64,000 nt of DNA, from the NCBI GenBank assembly GCA_964036315.1, contig OZ038480.1, positions 12,207,305 through 12,271,304 on the forward strand, written 5' to 3'. Positions within the stretch are counted from its first letter, which is position 1, and each line of letters opens with the position of its first letter. Under the pieces are notes generated by a model, which was not told the origin of the DNA, did not search any database, and saw only the letters and a program-made list of their open reading frames with translations. A program made the position numbers and the translations under genes. The DNA comes from Acanthosepion esculentum. Its lineage: Eukaryota > Mollusca > Cephalopoda > Sepiida > Sepiidae. This document shows, piece by piece, positions 9,035-20,258 of the stretch.

Positions 9035-9520
9035 AAGCATTTCACCCCAAGCAAAGCGGAAGTGCCACTAGCACGAAAGAGGTTACAGAGAGTGAGGATA
9101 AAGAGGGGTGTTTGAGGAAAGGATATAGAGAAGGATAGGGATCAAGATCAAGGCATCAGAAGATGTCGATTGACATTACATTTGACTATTTGAAGATTAT
9201 AGCTATCAGGGAAGCAAGTAAGAGGAAGGGAGTTCCACTGTCGGGAAGTGCGAGAGAAGAAGCTGTTGGGGTAGAAGAGGCGGTTATATTTAACTGTTTT
9301 GACAATGAAAGGGTGGGATCGAACTGCCAACCTAGTAGCACGCTTAAATTCATGCAGTTGGGTACCAGTAAAAGTAACTCGTCAGAGCAGTTGCCATTAA
9401 AATATTTGTAGAAAAGACAAAGGGAAGCCACAGCACATCTATGAGAAAGTGACGGTAGACAAGATCCCATATCAGGGCATATCACATTGCATATCCGTCT
9501 CTTTTTTTTGTCGAAGGCCT
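9035..9520 (-). pseudogene. Jockey/CR1-like LINE ORF C-terminal fragment
   Basis: The minus-strand translation gives ASLCLFYKYFNGNCSDELL, then after frame changes FFSRTSRQWNSLP and CFPDSYNLQIVKCNVNRHLL. This is the conserved tail of LINE ORF2 proteins (CLFYKY..G.CS.EL ... FF.RTSRLWNSLP..CFP..YNL..FK..VNRHL). At least two frameshifts. Copies at 6104-6540 and 38960-39434 share the same 3' region, starting with TTTCACCCCAAGCAA on the plus strand. Confidence 0.8.
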
Positions 9521-9584
9521 CAAGATGAACGGCAAGATAATAGGATATTTTATGAATTAATGTTATGAAAAAGTTTTTTTCATG

Positions 9585-9930
9585 TTGGTTGGTTTTGTTT
9601 AGCGGCATATCAACATCTTTATGGGTTATTAAATGCCGAAATATTTCGAACGTAACTGTATGCCAGCAATATATTTGATCTGTAATTGACTGATAAAATA
9701 TATTGCTGGTATTTTTACTATAAAAAATATATTGTATATATTATAGTTGTTTGTTTTTGTTTGGGAGTTCACTGTTTTCCTATAGCTGGTACCCTAGCAA
9801 GTGCTATCACCGTGGGTCAGGGTGACACTGGGAATAACAGAAATTAAGAGGTGGTTCCACGCACCTTGAAACCTCCTGATCGTAGGTCTTGTTGCCGTAT
9901 GTACTTTATCTGTTTACCCAGGATTAGAAA
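9585..9930 (+). repeat. Interspersed repeat S6, short copy
   Basis: Head TTTTGTTTAGCGGCATATCAAC and GGGTTATTAAATGCC, two or three minisatellite units around 9650-9740 (TATTGCTGG), then the shared 3' part TATAGCTGGTACCCTAGCA, GGTGCT-like GTGCTATCACC and AAGAGGTGGTTCCACGC. Confidence 0.75.
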
Positions 9931-10027
9931 ATGCAAAAACTGAATAAAAACTTACATAAATATTCCTTGTCCTTCGTATTCAATGAAATGTCCATAGAAT
10001 GAATTGCTGGCTACTTATGCAATATTC

Positions 10028-10038
10028 ATATCTCTCTC

Positions 10039-10110
<72 letters not shown>
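10028..10110. repeat. (CT)n/(TA)n microsatellite
   Basis: CT run to about 10087, then TA. Confidence 0.97.
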
Positions 10111-10114
10111 AAGA

Positions 10115-10350
10115 AGTAATGGATTTTTTATTTATTATTCCGACAGATTTTATCACGTAAACGTTATTTTTAGTGTATACACGTATTTGAGTAAAGGCTA
10201 TGTTTATTTAATAAACAGTATATTCATCTGTTTTCATCTGCTGGTCTGAATATTCGAGAAATTTTATTAAAGGAAGAATAGGCCCTCCTGGGTAGGAGAA
10301 ACCGTCATTAGATCCGACGCGCTTGAGACCGACTCGGCCGCGAAGGGTTT
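10115..10350 (-). repeat. Diverged S1-type SINE with type-II-tRNA-like head
   Basis: The minus strand at about 10347-10275 has GCGGCCGAGTCGGTCTCAA (D-arm/A-box-like), a CGTC...GACG stem and an AGGAG/CTCCT variable-arm-like hairpin. The body further left matches the S1 body (TAAACAGTAT, GCTGGTCTGAATATTCGAGAAATTT with interruptions) seen at 23.8, 24.2, 26.9 and 41.9 kb. Confidence 0.55.
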
Positions 10351-10507
10351 CGACTATCGAGCAAAGAAAAATAAGACCTTTGAGCGCAACTTTCTTTACA
10401 GATTCTCAAAACTTTCATATCTGCCCAATTTCGTATACTAACGTAAACAAAGCAATATCTGAAGAAGTAATGGATTTTTAAAAATTTATTCATGAAATAT
10501 CTGTACC

Positions 10508-10509
<2 letters not shown>

Positions 10510-10598
<89 letters not shown>

Positions 10599-10601
10599 TA
10601 G
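10510..10601. repeat. (TA)n with interspersed TG
   Basis: Left border of the R1 copy at 10600. Confidence 0.95.
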
Positions 10602-10687
10602 CCGACAAAAGAACAGCAATCGTGGCCAGACGATTGCATCTAGCATGAAACAGACTGTCGCCTATAAGTGTTGACTTCTATGTTCAC

Positions 10688-10690
<3 letters not shown>
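10600..10690 (+). repeat. R1 copy, hammerhead core mutated
   Basis: The plus strand carries GTGGC, then CAGACGA (first box; consensus CTGANGA), TTGCATCTAGCAT, GAAA and CAGACTGTCGCC. The second core base is A and not T, so cleavage activity is not expected. It sits between two (TA)n tracts. Confidence 0.75.

Positions 10691-10691
<1 letters not shown>

Positions 10692-10764
<73 letters not shown>
10692..10764. repeat. (TA)n(TG)n microsatellite
   Basis: TA then TG run. Confidence 0.97.
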
Positions 10765-10768
<4 letters not shown>

Positions 10769-11084
10769 AACCTTGGGAAGGTTACTGAATAGAATAATCA
10801 AACGAAGGTTTGTAATGAACGATAATACTTAGGACAAGAACAACACATATAAGATTCGCCAGCGGCGCGTAGAAGTAGTAGTTAACTGCTTGAAGTGAGT
10901 CAAATGAATTCCTCAATGAATCTCCAAATGCAGGATATCTAGCAACCGCCCCACGCGGTCAGATATGGCACAATTTACCAGTACAGCTGGAGACGAATCT
11001 TCTATTCTATTTACTACTGTATTTATGTGAATATGAACATACCCATTATCGACCGTAGGTATGTTACAACAATGTATATATATA
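10765..11084. other. No gene seen
   Basis: Mixed-composition sequence. A 64-codon minus-strand frame spans 10913-11107 but has no domain I recognise. Confidence 0.4.
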
Positions 11085-11345
11085 GGCAGCCTGTTTCGCT
11101 GTATCACATCTCAACAGTGTAGCGAGACGACCGATTGCTTCAAGTCGGGTTCGAAACACGACCGATTTGGCATCAGTCAAAGATCCTACTCCTAAGCTAT
11201 CGGCGCAAGGAAGGGAAGTTTTAATGTATTAAATAAGAGATTTACAAACACCAGTAGCCAAGAGGGCTCAATTCGTAACTGAAGAGCGATGCCTACTTAT
11301 CAGTAGCAGCCACTGTTTTAAAATAACTCTAGAGTGCTCGATCGG
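11085..11345 (-). mobile_element. Third copy of the tRNA-headed hammerhead element, degraded
   Basis: The minus strand has a tRNA-like head at about 11212-11140, with A-box-like GATAGCTTAGGAGTAGGAT and B-box TTTCGAACCC. A hammerhead region follows at 11133-11087. Its first box reads CTGTTGA (consensus CTGANGA), while stem II and GAAA remain. The 11215-11345 part resembles the inter-ribozyme spacer at 8120-8290. The core A6 change should inactivate it. Confidence 0.65.
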
Positions 11346-11404
11346 GTAACAAGAGAAATTTTTTTAATCCATATTTAATGAATAATTTAAAAAATCCATT
11401 AATT

Positions 11405-11407
<3 letters not shown>

Positions 11408-11467
<60 letters not shown>
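11408..11467. repeat. (TA)n microsatellite
   Basis: About 60 bp of TA. Confidence 0.97.
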
Positions 11468-11469
<2 letters not shown>

Positions 11470-11767
11470 AGAAAACAACTGAAAAGTTGCAAATTAAAAG
11501 AAAAAAAATTGAATGTTTTTTTGTGAAAGTATTATTTATATTTTATATATATATATATTTGATATTTCATATCGCCCCAATCTTTCGTCAGAAATTAATT
11601 AAATAACTGTATTCAGAAGTTTGTTTTCAAGTAGCGTCCGTCGCGAGACGCGAACGTCACGTGATGTGGAATGCAACTGTGTTTGAATATTTCTAACGTA
11701 AATCTAACGATAATATTTTAGATGTTGTTTAAAAAGGTTTTTTTTAACTATATCTAAAGAAATTTTT

Positions 11768-12203
11768 TAACTATTGAAATATTTATACAGATTTAAAATT
11801 CCCAAGTCTTTGTTTAACCCTAGTTTATATGTGTCTAATTTTAAAATCCAGTATTTCTCTTTTTTTCTGCGTGTGTAAGTTGAACTAAAATCGGAATCTA
11901 TCAATAAACATTTACAGTTGTCTAATGAGTGTCTTGATTGATTAAAGTGTTCAGCTATGGTGGAACAAGGATTGTTTTGATGTATGGATAGTTTATGATT
12001 TTTGAAACGAAATCTAAAATTAGTTCCAGATTCGCCAATATATCAACTATTGGGACATATTGTGCAGAATAAATAGTAGATTATGTTATGGCTATCACAG
12101 GTGAGGCGAGGTGGGTGTATCTTGATATTGGTGTTGGGTACAGAAAATACACAATCATTTTTTAAATTGTGAATAAGTGTGTGGGAATATTGATTGTGGT
12201 TAA
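11768..12203 (-). pseudogene. GIY-YIG endonuclease domain of a Penelope-like element
   Basis: The minus-strand frame reads through about 140 codons with one internal stop. In order: a Cys-containing strand (TCDSHNIIYYLFCTICPNS), the stop, YIGESGTNFRFRFKNHK, then AEHFNQSRHSLDNC and RRKKEKYWILKLDTYKLGLN. This is the GIY-YIG fold (YxxFC..C ... YIGxT ... R..R...H ... HFN...H ... RR..E..WI..L.T..P.GLN) as found fused to PLE reverse transcriptases. The GIY half lies in the first strand and YIG is intact. The stop before YIG and loss of the upstream RT make it a pseudogene. Part of a PLE whose 3' region continues to the left. Confidence 0.8.
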
Positions 12204-12239
12204 AAACCATGGGAATCCGATTGTTGTTTTTACTTTTCT

Positions 12240-12241
<2 letters not shown>

Positions 12242-12306
<65 letters not shown>
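12242..12306. repeat. (TA)n microsatellite
   Basis: Separates the GIY-YIG fragment from the PLE tail at 12307-12690. Confidence 0.97.
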
Positions 12307-12310
<4 letters not shown>

Positions 12311-12690
12311 GTATTTAGGCAGCAATCCTTCTTTCATGCACATTTCATTGAAAACGACAGAAAATGTGCTTTTATTTAGATTTTCATACAATTTCTCATG
12401 CGATCTAATAATTTTTTTCTTTTCCGATGATAAATTATATAAAAATTATCCGAATGTTCTTTTTATCCGAGCGCTTTCGGCTATACATTTAGCCATTTTC
12501 AAGGATTAAATAAGGAACCGTTTGTTGTATGTATGTTTTATAAAATGTTTTAATTTTTCAAAAAATGTTCAAGATATTGTGTCCATGTTCATAGTTGATA
12601 TCATGAAGTGTTGCTTTTTTGTTTTTATTAATAAGGCTTCCATTAATTTTAGCCTTTTTTGCATGTAGATGATACTATTATATTAGTGTT
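12307..12690 (-). mobile_element. PLE 3'-end fragment (same family as 43726-45610)
   Basis: Aligns at DNA level with 43730-44070. Shared landmarks are TTTCATT.AAAACGACA, CCGAGCGCTTTCGGCTATAC, TTTAGCCATT.TCAAGGAT and the region that encodes the GIY-YIG C-terminal tail. Contains a hammerhead-like motif at 12462-12508. Confidence 0.75.
12462..12508 (-). ncRNA. Hammerhead-like motif of the PLE 3' end
   Basis: Minus strand order: ATCC, TTGAAAA, then a GGCTA/TAGCC stem with a 6-nt loop, GAAA, GCGCT, C, GGAT. All three helices can form (ATCC/GGAT as stem I), and the GAAA box is intact. The first box departs from CTGANGA at two positions. The equivalent site in the PLE at 43.86 kb has TTGATAA. The shared changes suggest an inactive lineage. 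Confidence 0.55.
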
Positions 12691-12834
12691 GTCAACAAGT
12701 ATGTGTGTTACAAATATATATATATAAAGACATTAGTAAACTTAGGTGATTTTATCAAGGTAAATGTAGAGATTTTATTTTGAAATTGTATTTATAAACA
12801 GAAGTAAATTGCGAAGAAAATATATTGTTTTATT
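12691..12834. other. No gene seen
   Basis: AT-rich lead-in to the minisatellite. Confidence 0.5.
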
Positions 12835-15800
12835 TTCAAGACTTAACGATATATTTGTCCTGTACTTTATTATATATTGTATATATTCATTATATATTTA
12901 TTATATTTATTATATATTTATTATATTTATTATATATTTATTATATTTATTATATAGTGTATATATTTGTCCTGTACTTTATTATATAGTGTATATATTT
13001 GTCCTGTACTTTATTATATATTGTATATATTCATTATATATTTATTATATTTATTATATATTTATTATATTTATTATATATTTATTATATTTATTATATA
13101 GTGTATATAGTTGTCCTGTACTTTATTATATATTGTATATATACATTATATATTTATTATATATTTATTATATTTATTATATATTTATTATATTTATTAT
13201 ATAGTGTATATATTTGTCCTGTACTTTATTATATATTGTATATATTCATTATATATTTATTATATTTATCATATATTTATTATATTTATTATATATTTAT
13301 TATATTTATTATATATTTATTATATTTATTATATATTTGTTATATTTATTATATAGTGTATATATTTGTCCTGTACTTTATTATATATTGTATATATTCA
13401 TTATATATTTATTATATGTATTATATATTTATTATATATTTATTATATTTATTATATAGTGTATATATTTGTCCTGTACTTTATTATATATTGTATATAT
13501 TCATTATATATTTATTATATTTATTATATATTTATTTTATTTATTATATATTTATTATATTTATTATATATTTATTATATTTATTATTTATTTATTATAT
13601 TTATTATATATTTGTTATATTTATTATATATTTATTATATATATTATATAGTGTATATATCTGTCCTGTACTTTATTATATATTGTATATATTCATTATA
13701 TATTTATTATATTTATTATATATTTATTATATTTATTATATATTTATTATATTTATTGTATATTTATTATATTTATTATATATTTATTATATTTATTATA
13801 TAGTGTATATATGTGTCCTGTACTTTATTATATATTGTATATATTCATTATATATTTATTATATTTATTATATATTTATTATATTTATTATATATTTATT
13901 ATATTTATTATATATTTATTATATTTATTATATAGTGTATATAGTTGTCCTGTACTTTATTATATATTGTATATATTCATTATATATTTATTATATTTAT
14001 TATATATTTATTATATATTTATTATATTTATTATATATTTGTTATATTTATTATATAGTGTATATATTTGTCCTGTACTTTATTATATATTGTATATATT
14101 CATTATATATTTATTATATGTATTATATATTTATTATATTTATTATATATTTATTATATTTATTATATAGTGTATATATTTGTCCTGTACTTTATTATAT
14201 ATTGTATATATTCATTATATATTTATTATATTTATTATATATTTATTTTATTTATTATATATTTATTATATTTATTATATATTTATTATATTTATTATTT
14301 ATTTATTATATTTATTATATATTTGTTATATTTATTATATATTTATTATATTTATTATATAGTGTATATATCTGTCCTGTACTTTATTATATATTGTATA
14401 TATTCATTATATATTTATTATATTTATTATATATTTATTATATTTATTATATATTTATTATATTTATTATATATTTATTATATTTATTATATATTTATTA
14501 TATTTATTATATAGTGTATATATGTGTCCTGTACTTTATTATATATTGTATATATTCATTATATATTTATTATATTTATTATATATTTATTATATATTTA
14601 TTATATTTATTATATATTTGTTATATTTATTATATAGTGTATATATTTGTCCTGTACTTTATTATATATTGTATATATTCATTATATATTTATTATATGT
14701 ATTATATATTTATTATATTTATTATATATTTATTATATTTATTATATAGTGTATATATTTGTCCTGTACTTTATTATATATTGTATATATTCATTATATA
14801 TTTATTATATTTATTATATATTTATTTTATTTATTATATATTATTATATTTATTATATATTTATTATATTTATTATTTATTTATTATATTTATTATATAT
14901 TTGTTATATTTATTATATATTTATTATATTTATTATATAGTGTATATATCTGTCCTGTACTTTATTATATATTGTATATATTCATTATATATTTATTATA
15001 TTTATTATATATTTATTATATTTATTATATATTTATTATATTTATTATATATTTATTATATTTATTATATATTTATTATATTTATTATATAGTGTATATA
15101 TGTGTCCTGTACTTTATTATATATTGTATATATTCATTATATATTTATTATATTTATTTTATATTTATTATATTTATTATATATTTATTATATTTATTAT
15201 ATATTTATTATATTTATTATATAGTGTATATATTTGTCCTGTACTTTATTATATATTGTATATATTCCTTATATATTTATTATATTTATTATATATTTAT
15301 TATATTTATTATATATTTATTATATTTATTATACAGTGTATATATTCGTCCTGTACTTTATTATATATTGTATATATTCATTATATATTTATTATATTTA
15401 TTATATATTTATTATATTTATTATATATATATTATATTTATTTTATATTTATTATATATTTATTATATTTATTATATATTTATTATATTTATTATATATT
15501 TATTATATTTATTATATAGTGTATATATTTGTCCTGTACTTTATTATATATTGTATATATTCATTATATATTTATTATATTTATTATATATTTATTATAT
15601 TTATTATATATTTATTATATTTATTATATAGTGTATATATTTGTCCTGTACTTTATTATATGTTGTATATATTCATTATATATTTATTATATTTATTATA
15701 TATTTATGATATTTATTATATATTTATTATATTTAGTATATAGTGTATATATTTGTCCTGTACTTTATTATTATATTGTATATATCTATTATATATTGTA

Positions 15801-15836
15801 TATATTTATTATATTTATAATATTTATTATATATTG

Positions 15837-16699
15837 TACAAAGGTCATTCAATAAATAAGGTGGATTTTTCGGTATAAGGACTTCTAATACAGATAGAAG
15901 CTTACTTTTTTTTAACGTAGTCTCCCAGCACTGTCACACACTTTTCCCATCTGTGCACAATCTTCCGTGATGTCTCAGCCAGTCGCTCACAACACTTTTG
16001 ACTTCATCGTCACTTTTAAACTTCGTGATTCTCGTGAACGCTTTCAAGGGACCAAACAGGTGAAAGTCTGAAGGGGCAAGGTGTGGGCTGTAAGGGAGAT
16101 GTGGGAGCAGTTCCCAGCCCAGCTCGTTGATGGTCTGCACCGTTTGGGCTGCTGTGTGAGGCCTTGCGTTGTCATGATGCAAGATGACTCCTTCTGACTG
16201 ATGACCCCTGCGTTTGTCCTAACAGATAAGCTCAAAGTCCTTGCAATGTCATCCACTGTCACCCTTCTGTCAGACTAAATGAGGTCATTGACTGATTCGA
16301 TCACCTCAGGAGACCTCACTTCTGTAGGCCTCCCAGGCCTGTCTTCATCCTCAACACTGCTCCGTCCTTCTTTAAACAATTTAGCCCACTTGTAGACATT
16401 TTTTGGCTGAAACATGTGGCACCATACACAGTTGACATTTTCCTATGAATTTCAACTGATTTGCACCCTTCAGCAACCAAAAACTTGATAACTGACCGCT
16501 GTTCAATCCTGGAGCATGCTTCTTGGTCGGCCATCTTTGTTAATCACCAAAACTCTCAAAGTTTTTTTTTAATCTGCAAAAGAAATTAAATCCATTTGAA
16601 AAAGAAGTAAAACAAAAAAAATTAAAAAGAGTAAGCTTCTATCTGTATTAGAAGTCCTTATCCCGAATAATTCAACTTATTTATTGAATGACCCTCGTA
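15837..16699 (-). mobile_element. Mariner-like DNA transposon, internally deleted, long TIRs
   Basis: The element spans 15839-16697 (859 bp) between TA duplications (15837-15838 and 16698-16699). Terminal inverted repeats of about 70 bp (15839-15909 and 16629-16697) share GGTCATTCAATAAATAAG and GACTTCTAATACAGATAGAAG with few differences. It lies inside the AT minisatellite, so it inserted after the array formed. The TIRs are better preserved than the transposase, and a trans-mobilised derivative is possible. Confidence 0.93.
15900..16534 (-). pseudogene. Mariner transposase, defective (D34D family)
   Basis: The N-terminal piece (16534-16316) starts MADQEACSRIEQRSVIKFL, the first helix-turn-helix of mariner transposases. 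A second piece (about 16262-16200) has TVDDIARTLSLSV, the second helix-turn-helix. The C-terminal piece (16182-15934) has HDNARPHTAAQT and PYSPHLAPSDFHLF. The Asp of HDN and that of APSD are separated by exactly 34 residues, as in mariner D34D enzymes. The block with the first catalytic Asp is missing, and the pieces lie in different frames. Full enzymes are about 345 residues, so this cannot be active. Confidence 0.92.
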
Positions 16700-16799
16700 T
16701 ATATTTATCCCGTACTTTATCATATATTGTATATATTTATCCTGTACTTTAATAAAGGAAACGTGTTGATATAGAAAAATCATTTTTTTCATATTGTTT

Positions 16800-16981
16800 T
16801 ACGGGCAGTTAGAGACTCTGAGACTCGGGTTCGAATCCCACCATGGTCAATTTGTTATGGGACTGGATCGAGGTCGATTCCTGTGCGCGGCGTCTTTGGA
16901 AAGTGCCTGAAAACCATGTTCCGTGTTGACCCAAGCCTTCGGAGTGAAATTGGTATACTGAACACGAATACGAGTGGCCAG

Positions 16982-16985
<4 letters not shown>
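16800..16985 (+). repeat. SINE family S3, 5'-truncated copy
   Basis: B-box GGGTTCGAATCCCACC followed by ATGGTCAATTTGTTATGGGA, GACTGGATCGAGGTCGAT and TTTGGAAAGTGCCTGAAAAC. The same body is on the minus strand at 29480-29955. It ends at a (TA)n tract (16983-17029). Confidence 0.75.

Positions 16986-17029
<44 letters not shown>
16983..17029. repeat. (TA)n microsatellite
   Basis: Borders the S3 SINE 3' end. Confidence 0.97.
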
Positions 17030-17032
<3 letters not shown>

Positions 17033-17334
17033 CTTTAAAGATATGGTTTATTCATGTCTGAATGTTTATACATATATGGTAGAAGTCTAAAAAACTTACA
17101 CTATCCAACCGTATTATTGCGTTGTCTGTATATGTTGTAGCTTCGTTGGAAATAAATAGAAGCGTCTATGCTTAAAAGTGTTATTTAAATATAAAATGTC
17201 AATCTGTGTCTGAATTTCTTCATGAAATAAAGACGAAAAATGCATAGAATTTAAAAATTTTAAGAAATAATGTTATAATGTTATTATTATCTCTGTCTAT
17301 ATCTCTGAGATGAGGTATTATGATTACTTGGATT
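17030..17334. other. AT-rich, no gene seen
   Basis: No recognisable feature. Confidence 0.5.
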
Positions 17335-18270
17335 ATTTACATTACTCCGGCCTTCTTCAGGTGATTGGGTCTCTGAGATGATGTATTATGATTACTTGGA
17401 TTATTTACATTATTCGGACTGTTATCCTCATCTTCATTGCCATATTCACAACGCTTCGGCCTCTATATCTCTGAGATGAGGTATTATGATTACTTGCATT
17501 ATTTACATTACTCGGACTGTTATCCTCATCTTTATTGCCATATTCACAACGCTTCGGCCGTTGTACGCTCCGGCCTTCTTCAGGTGATTGGGTCTCTGAG
17601 ATAATGTATTATGATTATTTACATTATTCGGACTGTTATCCTCATCTTCATTGCCATATTCACAACGCTTCGGCCGTTGTACGCTCCGGCCTTCTTCAGG
17701 TGATTGGGTCTCTGAGATAATGTATTATGATTATTTACATTATTCGGACTGTTATCCTCATCTTCATTGCCATATTCACAACGCTTCGGCCGTTGTACGC
17801 TCCGGCCTTCTTCAGGTGATTGGGTCTCTGAGATGATGTATTATGATTATTTACATTATTTGTACTGTTAGTCTCATCTTCATTGCCATATTCACAACGC
17901 TTCGGCCGTTGTACGCTCCAGCCTTCTTCAGGTGATTGGGTCTCTGAGATGATGTATTATGATTATTTACATTATTTGTACTGTTAGTCTCATCTTCATT
18001 GCCATATTCACAACGCTTCGGCAGTTGTGCGCTCCGGCCTTCTTCGGGTGATTGGTATTTCGAACCGAACCCATTCTTTCGTCCACTGGGTTACATTGTT
18101 CCACGTACCATGCCTTTTCTGGGTGTCTCAGTTATTCCCCTTTAAATCAACTCTATGTTTTGGTTCACCACTGTTATGGCCTGGTATTGAAGTCACAACT
18201 CTTTGGGTCTAGTCACTGGATCTAACCAACATCATTATCCACTGGGCCACGTGTCCTTGAGGACATATGG
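17335..18270 (-). repeat. SINE family S5 with tandemly amplified 116-bp tail units
   Basis: The minus-strand 5' end (about 18262-18190) has a tRNA-like head with ACGTGGCCCAGTGGATAATG (A-box-like), AGATCCAGTGACTAGACCC and a weak B-box. The body runs to about 18040. The 3' side has five to six direct units of about 116 bp (17340-18040), each with CTGAAGAAGGCC, GGAGCGTACAACGGCC, GAAGCG and CATATTCAC/GTGAATATG landmarks. Two units give identical 61-codon frames 116 bp apart. The unit is homologous to the 127-bp satellite at 55.8-61.1 kb. Confidence 0.85.
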
Positions 18271-18296
18271 CCAGGTAGTTTATCTATCTTCATCAC

Positions 18297-18298
18297 TA

Positions 18299-18353
<55 letters not shown>

Positions 18354-18390
18354 GTCAGTCTGTTAATATCTATCTATCTATCTATCTATA
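18297..18390. repeat. (ATCT)n microsatellite
   Basis: Interrupted once by GTCAGTCTGTTAAT, the same kind of interruption as in the larger array at 19843. Confidence 0.97.
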
Positions 18391-19842
18391 TCCAAAAAGC
18401 AAAACAGAAAAAAACGATACCTAAGGTTTAAAATGAATTTTTACAAAGGGAAACTTTTTCTTGGAGCTTTAATTTTAGTTTTAATTTCAAGTTAATAGAT
18501 TAAATTAATTTTAATATTTCCAATATGCAAAATACTTTGCTGTATTTCGAAAACTAATTTAAATTGACTGGAAGGAGTTTTTTTTTTCTAAAATAACTGC
18601 TCAGCATTCTTTTTTTTCTCCTCTTTCATCGCAATGTAATTGTCTTTATTAAAAAAAAATCTTCCAAAAATAAAATACTTTACTGAAACTGTATTCGAGA
18701 AATATTAACTGATTTGAAGTATAATTAATATAATTTGAAATAAATATTATTTACTTTAAGTTTAGAATATAATAACATGCATATCTTAATCGGTTGTTTT
18801 TTTAAGGCGTTTGCATATGTAATTGATTTAACGTGATCGCCTTTTTTATTTAATTTTTAAGTACTCAATAATTTTCAAAATTTAAGAAAATATTCTCCGT
18901 AATCTAATGTTTTATTAAATTTTAAATATTTTTGTCTGTAAATTTTTTGGCTGTTATTTTCTGATAATGTCGTCTATGGTCGACCGTATAAGAAAAAATT
19001 GACACGTTTATAAATGTAAAAAAATTCAGAATTCTTTAAAAAATGTGTGATGATTTGTACTAAGCTTTTCAATTCATGATTAGTTAATATGGTTTTTACT
19101 TAATAATAATATCAGCTAATCCGTACAAGTTAACAGAGAAATTTAAAAGATTTAAAACTTTATAAATTATTCTAATTAAAATTTTTGAAAAAGGAAACAA
19201 TTTTTGTAAAAATTCATTATACATCCAAAAGTTTTTTTTCTTAAGACAGTGGTGCCATTATTCATAAAAACAATTAAAAGCTTTTCTAATTAAATAATGT
19301 CTCAGGTTGATTGCATTGTTTATTTTACGATTCAGAGCAAATTTTCGGTAAATGAGTTTCTGTTTGAGAAAAAAAAAAGATGATTTACATTCTCTAAGGT
19401 GAACTAATATAATTACGAAGGGAGCCACAATTTAATTTCTCGAAATTAATTAAACTGGGAGTATCAGATGTAAAAGAAAAATTCTACCAAGATATTTTTT
19501 AAAATTGAAATATAATTTAATTCATTTGTGAATAAGTCCTGAAATTTTAATTCAAATCTGACAATTATTTCATTTTTACAAGAATTTCAAAATCAGTGTG
19601 TTTGTAACCGGAAAAAAGCAGTAAATTTCCTAATATTAATCATTGCTGTTGCCGATGGCGCAAGAAAAAAAAGATTAATCAAAATTTCGTATGTGCTAGA
19701 AAGGATTACAAAATTAATAAAATAATTAAAAAATACTTAGGTCTTTCCTTTTTATAATAACATAAATATTTTGAAGATAAAACTTTGTATCAAGGTGTTT
19801 TTCATCATCCTATGCTACTTTTTCGGTAAATTATTGAAGGTA
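18391..19842. other. AT-rich DNA, no gene seen
   Basis: About 1.45 kb of AT-rich DNA without open frames, RNA motifs or repeats I recognise. Confidence 0.55.
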
Positions 19843-19843
19843 C

Positions 19844-19889
<46 letters not shown>

Positions 19890-19929
19890 GTCAGTTCATA
19901 TCTATGTCAGTTTCTATCTATGTCAGTTC

Positions 19930-19985
<56 letters not shown>

Positions 19986-19997
19986 ACATGTCAGTTC

Positions 19998-20061
<64 letters not shown>

Positions 20062-20089
20062 GTCAGTTCCTATCTATCTATGTCAGTTC

Positions 20090-20149
<60 letters not shown>

Positions 20150-20157
20150 GTCAGTTC

Positions 20158-20205
<48 letters not shown>

Positions 20206-20213
20206 GTCAGTTC

Positions 20214-20257
<44 letters not shown>

Positions 20258-20258
20258 G
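19843..20258. repeat. (ATCT)n array with regular GTCAGTTC interruptions
   Basis: Tetranucleotide array broken about eight times by a GTCAGTTCCT or GTCAGTTCAT-type insert, giving a composite minisatellite. It stays open in all three plus frames as an Ile-Tyr-Leu-Ser polymer, which is not coding. Confidence 0.97.

Larger units (their letters stand above)
12835..16762. repeat. AT-rich minisatellite with higher-order repeats, split by a mariner
   Basis: About two dozen blocks begin with a TTTGTCCTGTACTTTATTAT marker, then TATTGTATATATTC. They continue with variable numbers of a ~20-bp ATTTATTATATTTATTATAT unit and end in TATAGTGTATATA. Variant markers (CTGTCCTG, TTTATTTTATTTATT, TGTATTATATATT) recur in the same order in three blocks starting near 13366, 14068 and 14647, so blocks of about 580-700 bp have themselves been duplicated. 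The array resumes at 16698 after the mariner, with two more CCTGTACTTTA markers. The 697-codon frame at 12999-15092 is only this repeat read in phase. Confidence 0.95.

Noticed and set aside
12999..15092. 697-codon open frame rich in Ile, Tyr, Phe and Leu
   Set aside because: It is the AT-rich minisatellite read in phase. Overlapping frames of the same composition occur in the other phases, and no start context or domain is present.
17340..18050. CRISPR-like regular repeat array
   Set aside because: Units are ~116 bp, spacers are not unique, and the context is a eukaryotic SINE tail.
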